From assembly GCA_019912505.1 (NCBI GenBank), contig JAIOIM010000004.1:1-8127 (forward strand): a stretch of DNA of 8,127 nucleotides, given 5' to 3'. This document shows positions 1 to 5,889 of the stretch, one piece after another. The notes beneath the pieces were generated by a model, which ran no database searches, had not been told where the DNA came from, and saw only the letters and a program-made list of their open reading frames with translations. This stretch comes from Ignavibacteriaceae bacterium. GTDB lineage: Bacteria; Bacteroidota; Ignavibacteria; Ignavibacteriales; Ignavibacteriaceae. Positions within the stretch are counted from its first letter, which is position 1. Every line of letters begins with the position of its first letter. Both the position numbers and the translations under genes were made by a program.

Positions 1-28
1 GTCGGGAGTTCGAATCTCCCCACCCCGA
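1..28 (+). tRNA. tRNA 3' end (partial), probably tRNA-Pro
   Basis: The window opens inside a tRNA. The T-arm is clear: stem GGGAG (4-8), loop TTCGAAT (9-15), stem CTCCC (16-20). It is followed by the 3' acceptor strand CACCCCG (21-27) and discriminator A (28). The next bases are CAC, so the CCA tail is not encoded. The implied 5' acceptor strand is CGGGGTG. A C1-G72 pair with A73 is uncommon among bacterial tRNAs and is characteristic of tRNA-Pro, which is why I suggest proline. The anticodon lies outside the window, so the identity is an inference. Confidence 0.75.
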
Positions 29-40
29 CACTAAAAAATT

Positions 41-538
41 ATGGCACAAAATCATTCTTTCGATATAGTATCTGAAATAGACTTCCAGGAAGCCGATAAC
101 GCTGTGAATCAGGCTCTCAAGGAAATTATGCAGCGTTATGATCTTAAAGATTCTCACACAACTATTGAACTCAATAAAAAAGAAAAAACTATTTCAATTA
201 ATACTAAAGATGATTATAGTTTAAAATCCAGCATAGATATACTTCAAACAAAATTTTTACGCCGTAATATTTCTATAAAAGCACTAAAATATAATGAACC
301 GGAAACTGCATCAGGCGGCAGATTAAAACAAAAAATTGACCTTCAAAGCGGCGTTTCAAAAGAAAATTCCAAACTTATTACCAAGCTTATAAAAGACTCA
401 AAACTAAAAGTAACTACTCAAATACAGGACGAGCAGGTTAGAGTGCAAGCAACTAAAATTGATGATTTGCAAAGTGTTATTCAACTTGTAAAAGATGCCG
501 ATTTTAACTTTCCTACTCAATTTGTTAATATGAAATAA
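41..538 (+). CDS. yajQ: YajQ family nucleotide/cyclic-di-GMP-binding protein
   Basis: This is a full-length YajQ (UPF0234) protein of 165 aa, the usual family size of about 160-165. The N-terminal signature is plain (FDIVSEIDFQEADNAV, residues 7-22), as is the second-domain block IKDSKLKV (117-124), both matching E. coli YajQ closely. Family members have two similar RNP/ferredoxin-like folds and bind nucleotides or RNA. A Xanthomonas member binds cyclic di-GMP and acts as a regulator. The role here is not known from sequence. The ATG at 41 gives exactly the expected N-terminus, yet lies only 12 nt after the tRNA discriminator base, and there is no Shine-Dalgarno in that gap (CACTAAAAAATT). 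It is therefore probably co-transcribed with the tRNA. Its stop codon directly abuts the stop of the convergent dnaE-like gene. Confidence 0.95.
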   Translation: MAQNHSFDIVSEIDFQEADNAVNQALKEIMQRYDLKDSHTTIELNKKEKTISINTKDDYSLKSSIDILQTKFLRRNISIKALKYNEPETASGGRLKQKIDLQSGVSKENSKLITKLIKDSKLKVTTQIQDEQVRVQATKIDDLQSVIQLVKDADFNFPTQFVNMK

Positions 539-2278
539 CTACCCGGCATAAGCCACACGTAGTTTTTCCTCTCCCAGATTTTTAACAAGTTCAAAATCAG
601 TTTCATTAACCTTTTCCACGTCACCATAATATTTATTTTCCACACTATCTTTTTGCTGTGAAGCTTTTATTGCCGCACCCGACAAAACATCAAGCCGGTT
701 TACTATTAAATTTGTTGAATCATTAACGTCTACAGTACCCTCTACAATGTAGGGACCCATTGACATAGTTTTTTCGGCAACAACAGAATAAACATTGGGA
801 AATATTACAGCTTCAAAAGTACCGGTTAAATCTTCGAGCGAAAGGAATTTCATTATCTCTCCCTTTCGGGTTCGTATTCTTTTTGACGTCATATACCATC
901 CTATCATTTTTATTTTTTTCCCCCGGAGACGCTGCATTTCGTTGGCATAATTGATTTTTATTTCTTTTGAAATATTGCCGTAAAAATAAAGCGGATGACG
1001 CGTTACCATAAAACCAAAAGTTTCATATTCAATACGGCATATTTCCGATAAGCAGTAGTTTATATTTGTTTTAACTTTATTCTCAAGAAGAAATGTTTCG
1101 TGCAAAAATAGGTCGTTGTATTTTTCATCCAAAAGTTTGCGGCGGTAAAGATAAATATCGAGCAGCCGCATAAGTTCCGGTCGTGTTTGCTTAAAGCACC
1201 CCATTGCGCCGCATTTTATAAGCATTGCAGTTTCTTCATAACCGGTACCTGTTCTTACAAGAAAATCAGCCAGCGAAACATAACAACCATTTGCTTTCCT
1301 CTCCACTACTATCCCGTCAGCAGAAGTTTTAGATAAATTTTTTACGGCTATAAAACCAATTCTTATTGAATTTCCGACACCTGCATATTCGTAATTGCTT
1401 CGGTTAATGCACGGCAATTTTATCTTCAAACCAAAACGCTTTGCTTCTTGAATATATACTGCGGCAGAATAAAAACCGCCGCCGTTGTTTAATACGCCCG
1501 CCATAAATTCCGCCGTGTAGTGTGCCTTTAAGTAAGCAACTTGAAACGATAACAGCGCGAATGAAGCACTATGAGCTTTGCAAAAAGAGTACCCGGCAAA
1601 CGATTCTATCTGCCGCCACAGTTCTTCAGCATCTCTTCCGCTTAACCCCTGCAGTTTGCAGGAAATAAAAAAATTATCGGTCATTTCTTTCATTGCTTTG
1701 TGCGAGCGCATCTTTCCGCTCATTGCCCGTCTTAACAAATCGGCTTCTTCCAGCGAAAGCCCGGCAATATGATGAGCAACCTTTATTACATCTTCCTGGT
1801 AAATCATAACGCCATATGTATCGGCTAATATTTCCCTGAGCTGCGGAATAAAATATTTTCGTCTGCCGGGGTTCCGGTGCCGTGCAATAAACTCCTGCAT
1901 CATCCCGCTTTCGGCAACACCGGGGCGAATTATTGAACTGGCAGCCGTAAGCATTTCAAATGTCTCAACATCAAGCCTGCGCAAAAGTGAACGCATCCCG
2001 GGTGATTCGATATAGAAGCAGCCGATTGTACGTCCGGTTTTCAAAAGCTCTTTAGTTTTTTCATCATTAAAAAGCATTTTAAAATCATAAATATCAAAAT
2101 TAACCCCGCGCGTATTTTTGGGAATAGGCGGGTAAAGCGTATTAATCCGGGGACCATTCCGCCACTGTTCCGGCAATAAATAATCAGGTTTTTCTACTCT
2201 ATTTTCCAATTGATTTTTTTTTATAAATAGTGAACATTTGAACACTATATATTTATCAGTTTTTGATGTTAAATTCAA
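539..2278 (-). CDS. 5'-truncated DnaE-type DNA polymerase III alpha subunit (C-terminal half only)
   Basis: The 579-codon frame matches only the second half of bacterial DnaE polymerases. In order: fingers start GCFYIESPGM (87-96) and SIIRPG (115-120), YGVMIYQEDVI (155-165), RRAMSGKMR (183-191), WRQIESFAGYSFCKAHSASF (221-240), a helical region to about 440, and an OB-fold near 453-533. It most resembles the second DnaE of Bacteroidota (about 1,000 aa as I recall) and error-prone DnaE2/ImuC. The PHP domain and the palm with its catalytic PDxDxDF aspartates are absent, so this chain alone should not polymerise DNA. The first 30 residues look non-homologous. The frame opens with TTG at 2278 and has no ATG until Met68 (2077), so the start is uncertain. 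No frameshift or stop interrupts the rest: either a recently beheaded pseudogene or a retained partial protein. The family call is firm; function is doubtful. Confidence 0.85.
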   Translation of the reverse strand: MNLTSKTDKYIVFKCSLFIKKNQLENRVEKPDYLLPEQWRNGPRINTLYPPIPKNTRGVNFDIYDFKMLFNDEKTKELLKTGRTIGCFYIESPGMRSLLRRLDVETFEMLTAASSIIRPGVAESGMMQEFIARHRNPGRRKYFIPQLREILADTYGVMIYQEDVIKVAHHIAGLSLEEADLLRRAMSGKMRSHKAMKEMTDNFFISCKLQGLSGRDAEELWRQIESFAGYSFCKAHSASFALLSFQVAYLKAHYTAEFMAGVLNNGGGFYSAAVYIQEAKRFGLKIKLPCINRSNYEYAGVGNSIRIGFIAVKNLSKTSADGIVVERKANGCYVSLADFLVRTGTGYEETAMLIKCGAMGCFKQTRPELMRLLDIYLYRRKLLDEKYNDLFLHETFLLENKVKTNINYCLSEICRIEYETFGFMVTRHPLYFYGNISKEIKINYANEMQRLRGKKIKMIGWYMTSKRIRTRKGEIMKFLSLEDLTGTFEAVIFPNVYSVVAEKTMSMGPYIVEGTVDVNDSTNLIVNRLDVLSGAAIKASQQKDSVENKYYGDVEKVNETDFELVKNLGEEKLRVAYAG

Positions 2279-2327
2279 GTGATAATTGACTGGAAAATTT
2301 TGTTTTTATTTTGATGTTATATTATGT

Positions 2328-2331
2328 GAGG
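2328..2331 (+). promoter_or_regulatory. Shine-Dalgarno fixing the start of the CPXCG gene
   Basis: GAGG lies 5 nt before the ATG at 2337. No comparable site precedes the upstream in-frame TTG at 2286, so the ATG is taken as the start. Confidence 0.7.
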
Positions 2332-2336
2332 TAAAG

Positions 2337-2531
2337 ATGCAGACAGATGATGATATGGTTTGGGCATGCCAATATTGCGGTGTTCAAAATACGGTGTGGT
2401 TAGATCTAACGGTTGAAGGGAAGCAGGATTTTGTTGAAGAGTGCCGAATTTGCTGCCGACCCAATAGAATTATTATTACAAAAGATAATGAAGACAATGT
2501 ATTTCTAGAAGCGCGCCCGAGCGATGAATAA
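2337..2531 (+). CDS. CPXCG motif-containing cysteine-rich protein
   Basis: This is a 64-aa soluble protein with a zinc-ribbon-like cysteine layout: C11-x2-C14-G, then C36-x2-C39-C40-R-P. The ending E-E-C-R-I-C-C-R-P is typical of the CPXCG cysteine-rich family (Cys_rich_CPXG), whose members are about 60 aa and of unknown function. Metal binding by the cysteines is likely but inferred. The first motif reads CQYC here, with Gln in place of the usual Pro. The frame can be extended upstream to a TTG at 2286, but the ATG at 2337 has a Shine-Dalgarno at proper spacing and gives the family's normal length. It is divergent from the dnaE-like gene and convergent with ftsZ. It is flanked by unrelated genes, so context gives no functional hint. 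Confidence 0.88.
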   Translation: MQTDDDMVWACQYCGVQNTVWLDLTVEGKQDFVEECRICCRPNRIIITKDNEDNVFLEARPSDE

Positions 2532-2558
2532 AAAAACCCGCCTAAAACAAGCGGGTTT
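2531..2558 (-). terminator. Intrinsic terminator of the ftsZ operon
   Basis: An 8-bp perfect stem pairs AAACCCGC (2534-2541) with GCGGGTTT (2551-2558) around a 9-nt loop. Read on the minus strand, the hairpin is followed by an unbroken run of T (complement of the A-run 2530-2536), so it is a good rho-independent terminator for the ftsZ transcript, starting 25 nt after the ftsZ stop. On the plus strand only three U follow the stem before AAGAGG, so it should be weak for the CPXCG gene. The T-run reaches into the CPXCG stop codon. Confidence 0.88.
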
Positions 2559-2571
2559 AAGAGGTAACTAT
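2557..2571 (-). promoter_or_regulatory. ftsZ 3'UTR segment complementary to the ftsZ ribosome-binding site
   Basis: On the ftsZ transcript this segment reads AUAGUUACCUCUUAA and lies between the ftsZ stop codon and the terminator hairpin, overlapping the stem by two bases. It is the exact complement of the ftsZ translation start region (3857-3874) except for a 3-nt AGG bulge: 11 contiguous pairs through GAGGUAACUAU plus 4 pairs through UUAA. Pairing would cover the Shine-Dalgarno and the AU of the start codon. The complementarity is seen directly; a regulatory role is inferred. Confidence 0.5.
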
Positions 2572-2583
2572 TATATTACATTT

Positions 2584-3858
2584 TTAATCCATTATTTTTC
2601 TAAGAAAGGATGAAGTTTCATCATCTTCTTCCTGGGGCAGTTCTTGTTCGTTTTTTGCTTTACCGAAATTATATCTTGATGAATCGAACTTGAAGCCGCT
2701 TCTTGGTGGTTCGGCTTTTTCTTCGTTCGGGCTTAGCGGTGCAGAGGGACTTTTAAGACGAATATATGTAGGCACATCAAGATCTTTCTGATCGACTTCG
2801 TTGTCATTCAAAAAAGAAAAACCGCCCCTAACTTGAGGCTCTTTTGGAAGAGGTTCATACGCCGGTTGTTTTTTATTGCCTGGTTGATGACCTTTATCGA
2901 AACCTGTAGCAATAACTGTATACGAAACATAATCGTTCATTTCGTCTCTTTGAACGCAGCCGAAAATTACATTAGCTTCTTCGCCGGCAGCTTCATAAAT
3001 AACATTGTTGCCTTCGTTAATTTCCTGCATTGTTAAATTATTAGAACCTGTAACATTTAGAAGAACATGCTTGGCTCCTTTAATATTTACACCTTCGAGC
3101 AACGGACTTGAGATTGCTTTTTGGGCTGCTTCTATGGCGCGGTTTTCGCCGCTTGCAATACCGCACCCCATTAAGGCTTCACCGCCCTGGTTCATTACAG
3201 AGCGAACATCCGCGAAGTCAACATTTATCAAACCTTCAACGGTTATAATATCGGCAATACCGCGTGTAGCTTCATAAAGCACTTCGTTTGGTTTGTCAAA
3301 TGCAGCAAATGCGTTTACGTGTTTATCAAGAATACTTAACAATCTTTCGTTGGGAATAACTATTAAACTGTCAACATATTGTTTTAACTCCTGAATACCT
3401 TTTTCGGCATTAATCATTCTCATTTTGCCTTCCCAGCGGAAAGGTTTTGTAACAATGCCAACGACAAGTGCGCCTATGCTTTTGGCTATCGAAGCAACTA
3501 CAGGAGCGCCGCCGGTACCGGTACCGCCTCCCATCCCGGAGGTAACAAAAACCATATCGCTGCCTGCAAGTATATCTGCAATTTTCTCACGGTCTTCTTC
3601 AATTGATTTTCTACCTACATTTGGGTCAGCGCCAGCCCCAAGCCCGCGTGTAATTGTTGAACCAACTTGAATTTTATGTTGGGCACAACTGCTTGCAAGC
3701 ACTTGAGCATCGGTGTTAACCGCAACGTACTCTACGCCGGTTAAACCACGTTTTATCATACTTTCGATTGCATTACATCCGCCGCCGCCTATACCAACCA
3801 CTTTTAGTACGGCAGACATGCCTTTTTCTTTATCAAGAGTAACAAATCGAGAATTCAT
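2584..3858 (-). CDS. ftsZ: Cell division protein FtsZ
   Basis: FtsZ is the tubulin-like GTPase that polymerises into the Z-ring at midcell and organises septal wall synthesis. The GTPase core is complete: VGIGGGGCNA (21-30), the tubulin signature GGGTGTG (110-116), PNERLL (169-174), and the T7 catalytic loop NVDFADVR (212-219). The globular part ends near residue 322 and is followed by a roughly 100-residue low-complexity charged and proline-rich linker. The tail holds LDVPTYIR (360-367), resembling the conserved FtsA/ZipA-binding peptide, and the protein ends in SSFLRKIMD (416-424), a second candidate. Length is 424 aa, within the family range. The first ATG is chosen over Met14 because GAGGAGG lies 5 nt upstream. 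It is last in the operon, 21 bp after ftsA, with a terminator behind it. Confidence 0.98.
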   Translation of the reverse strand: MNSRFVTLDKEKGMSAVLKVVGIGGGGCNAIESMIKRGLTGVEYVAVNTDAQVLASSCAQHKIQVGSTITRGLGAGADPNVGRKSIEEDREKIADILAGSDMVFVTSGMGGGTGTGGAPVVASIAKSIGALVVGIVTKPFRWEGKMRMINAEKGIQELKQYVDSLIVIPNERLLSILDKHVNAFAAFDKPNEVLYEATRGIADIITVEGLINVDFADVRSVMNQGGEALMGCGIASGENRAIEAAQKAISSPLLEGVNIKGAKHVLLNVTGSNNLTMQEINEGNNVIYEAAGEEANVIFGCVQRDEMNDYVSYTVIATGFDKGHQPGNKKQPAYEPLPKEPQVRGGFSFLNDNEVDQKDLDVPTYIRLKSPSAPLSPNEEKAEPPRSGFKFDSSRYNFGKAKNEQELPQEEDDETSSFLRKIMD

Positions 3859-3874
3859 AGTTACCTCCTCTTAA
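3857..3874 (-). promoter_or_regulatory. Strong ftsZ ribosome-binding site, partner of the 3'UTR complement
   Basis: On the transcript the ftsA-ftsZ gap contains UUAAGAGGAGGUAACUAUG, where GAGGAGG (3864-3870) is a near-perfect Shine-Dalgarno 5 nt before the AUG at 3858. It is the strongest ribosome-binding site in the operon, in line with the high FtsZ output that division needs. The 18 bases listed are complementary, apart from a 3-nt bulge, to the ftsZ 3'UTR segment at 2557-2571. Confidence 0.85.
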
Positions 3875-3879
3875 GGTTA

Positions 3880-5124
3880 TTATAAATCATTAAACAAATC
3901 CTGAACACGCTTTATAATTTGCGTAATTTTATTCGCAGGTTTTTTCTTTTCAGGTTTTATCAGCACTTGGTATTCGCTCGATTTTCCACCGGGAATACCT
4001 TTAATTAAACCGGCAACTGTAGCAAACTCGGGGCTTTCAATTTCATTTGATAAACCCGCGCCCAGTTCCTGCGGAACACCAATACGAGCCGGAAGTCCAA
4101 AAACTTCTTCAGCAAGTTCCGTACATCCTTTTAGCAAAGAACCGCCGCCGGTAAGTACAATACCGGCTTTAATTTTATTTTTAAACCCTGCACTTCTAAT
4201 ATCATTATCAATTAAGCTAAACAGCTCGCGCATTCTTAAACTTATTATTTGAGTTAAAAGGCTTATCGGTATCGGGGTATCTCCTCTTGCGCCTACGCCT
4301 TTTATTATTATATCCTCATCTTTTATTATTGACCCCTCGGCTGCATAGCCGTAATCTTTTTTCAAATGTTCTGCTTCTTCTGTAACAACTCCTAAAGATT
4401 CGCGGATGTCGTTTGTAACTTGGTTACCGGCAACTCCTATTACTTTTGTGTGCTTTATTGCTTTGTGATGAAAGATTGCGATATCAGTTGTTCCGCCGCC
4501 TATATCAATTAAAACAACACCCAGGTCTTTTTCGCTATCTTCGAGAACTGATGATGAAGAAGCCAACGGCTGTAATATATAATTATGTACTTGAAGCCCG
4601 GCGCGCTCAACAGATTTTCTGATATTCTGGATAGCCGGTATCGAAGCGAGCACAATATGATTTTTTGCTTCAAGACGCGAGCCGGACATGCCAATTGGGT
4701 TTTCTATACCGCCCTGATGATCTACTGAAAACTCTTCCGGTATAATATGTAATATTTGCCGGTCGGAAGGAATGGGTATTGTTCTTACATCCTCTTCTAA
4801 TCGGTCGAGATCGGATTTGGTAATTTCTCTTTCATCGCTGTTAATAGTAACATAAGTGGTATGCCGCATACTGGTAATATGCTCGCCTGCTACTCCAACA
4901 TTTACCGTTGTAATGGGAAAGCCGGCTCGGTTTGACGCAATACGAACAGCCTCTTTTATCGCCTCCGCCGTTTTACCAATATTGGCAACTAAGCCTTTAT
5001 GAAGCCCCTCCGAAGGTGCTATGCCGAAACCAAGTATATCTGCATGGTCTTCAAATTTTTCTGCAATTACGGCACAGACTTTTGTTGTTCCTAAATCAAG
5101 ACCGGCAATTATGTTTTTTTTCAT
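3880..5124 (-). CDS. ftsA: Cell division protein FtsA
   Basis: FtsA is the actin-like ATPase that tethers FtsZ filaments to the inner membrane and recruits later divisome proteins. From the ATG at 5124 it is 414 aa. Visible are the phosphate-1 motif AGLDLGTTK (7-15), the FtsA-specific 1C (SHS2) region after about residue 80, the phosphate-2 motif DIGGGTTD (207-214), and the adenosine motif GIVLTGGGS (321-329). The last 16 residues (399-414, KITQIIKRVQDLFNDL) form the amphipathic membrane-targeting helix typical of the family. A TTG codon directly precedes the ATG and extends the frame by one residue; the ATG is the more likely start. It begins 4 nt after the ftsQ stop and ends 21 nt before ftsZ, the usual ftsQ-ftsA-ftsZ order. 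AAAGG about 9 nt upstream is a modest ribosome site. Confidence 0.97.
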   Translation of the reverse strand: MKKNIIAGLDLGTTKVCAVIAEKFEDHADILGFGIAPSEGLHKGLVANIGKTAEAIKEAVRIASNRAGFPITTVNVGVAGEHITSMRHTTYVTINSDEREITKSDLDRLEEDVRTIPIPSDRQILHIIPEEFSVDHQGGIENPIGMSGSRLEAKNHIVLASIPAIQNIRKSVERAGLQVHNYILQPLASSSSVLEDSEKDLGVVLIDIGGGTTDIAIFHHKAIKHTKVIGVAGNQVTNDIRESLGVVTEEAEHLKKDYGYAAEGSIIKDEDIIIKGVGARGDTPIPISLLTQIISLRMRELFSLIDNDIRSAGFKNKIKAGIVLTGGGSLLKGCTELAEEVFGLPARIGVPQELGAGLSNEIESPEFATVAGLIKGIPGGKSSEYQVLIKPEKKKPANKITQIIKRVQDLFNDL

Positions 5125-5128
5125 CAAT

Positions 5129-5887
5129 CTAAACCTTTACTTCCATGCCGACGTATATATTATCGGCAAATCTTAAATCGATGTATTTACTATTCACTGC
5201 AATACCGGAATCATTAACCAAATTTTCCCACAAGCTTTCAAGATATATCATCTTTTTAGCCTCTCCGCCTCGACCAAATATAACCGGCGAGTTAATTCCG
5301 GAAAATGTTAACACTATTTCGCTTCCGTTTCTTAAATTAATTTCCGAAAGGCTTTTGAATATTTTATAATCCGTTTGTTTTGCCGCTTCGATAATTTTAA
5401 ATGCCTCAATAATATCCTTAGTCATCAGTAGCCCGAGAGGTGTAATTTTTTTTTCTCCGCCGGGATTACTAATTACAGGAAGTTCGATGAATTTTGTATT
5501 CGGGAAAATAGGTACAACTTGAAAATCATCAGTAATAAAAAATGGTTCGCTTCCGCCTATTAATATTGCAACAATATTTTTTTCAACGAGGCTTACTTTT
5601 ACTTTATTGATACCATTAAATTCAATATCGGTTCTTCTTACATAAGGATGCTTTAACAAGCGATCTTTAATAATCGGCAAAGTCATATTTTCATACTTCG
5701 ATAACTCTGTTAATCTTGTAAATGCTAAATAATCAGTTTCGGTTAACAAATAGTTTCCTGTCAACTCAATCATTTCAAACTTTCCTTTATTTGCTTTTGT
5801 AGATGTAAAAAAACTTAAATAAAGTATGCACGAAATTAATACAATAAAAAACATGGTGCCTACTATTTTGCTTTTTTTTTCGTTCAT
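5129..5887 (-). CDS. ftsQ: Cell division protein FtsQ/DivIB
   Basis: This is a bitopic divisome protein of 252 aa that links early and late division factors and, in known systems, binds FtsB and FtsL. It has a short basic cytoplasmic N-terminus (MNEKKSK), one transmembrane helix (about 8-27), a POTRA domain (about 36-106) with the landmark LLKHPYVRRTDIEF (77-90) and the VKVSLVEKNIVA strand (96-107), then a beta-rich domain to the C-terminus. Sequence conservation in this family is low, so the call rests on this architecture plus position: 2 bp after murC and 4 bp before ftsA. The ribosome site is weak (A-rich with AAAGA), which suggests translational coupling to murC. Confidence 0.92.
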   Translation of the reverse strand: MNEKKSKIVGTMFFIVLISCILYLSFFTSTKANKGKFEMIELTGNYLLTETDYLAFTRLTELSKYENMTLPIIKDRLLKHPYVRRTDIEFNGINKVKVSLVEKNIVAILIGGSEPFFITDDFQVVPIFPNTKFIELPVISNPGGEKKITPLGLLMTKDIIEAFKIIEAAKQTDYKIFKSLSEINLRNGSEIVLTFSGINSPVIFGRGGEAKKMIYLESLWENLVNDSGIAVNSKYIDLRFADNIYVGMEVKV

Positions 5888-5889
5888 TA

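Noticed and set aside
2180..2278. Split-intein explanation for the half dnaE gene
   Set aside because: Cyanobacterial DnaE split inteins insert much further downstream, at the region equivalent to SFCKAHSAS here, which is intact. The N-terminus shows no C-intein pattern ending in Asn before Cys or Ser.
2286..2323. Sigma-70-like promoter TTGACT (2286) with TATATT (2318) for the CPXCG gene
   Set aside because: The spacing of 26 bp is far from the usual 17, and no better pair is visible in this AT-rich gap, so I do not call a promoter.
2286..2336. TTG-initiated N-terminal extension of the CPXCG protein
   Set aside because: The extension adds 17 residues atypical of the family, lacks a ribosome-binding site, and the ATG at 2337 has one.
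2571..2590. A plus-strand gene started from the RBS-like GAGGTAACT at 2561
   Set aside because: There is no ATG, GTG or TTG start at proper spacing, and the frame beginning with ATT at 2571 stops after five codons.
3425..3670. Plus-strand 81-aa proline-rich frame opposite ftsZ
   Set aside because: It is the mirror of the glycine-rich FtsZ GTPase core, so its prolines come from complemented glycine codons. There is no ribosome-binding site or family resemblance. The same holds for the other short plus-strand frames opposite dnaE, ftsZ, ftsA, ftsQ and murC.
2557..3874. The ftsZ-flanking inverted repeat as an invertible DNA element or insertion-sequence end
   Set aside because: The arms are short and differ by 3 bp, no recombinase or transposase gene is nearby, and inversion would separate ftsZ from its operon. 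The RNA-pairing reading fits the positions better.
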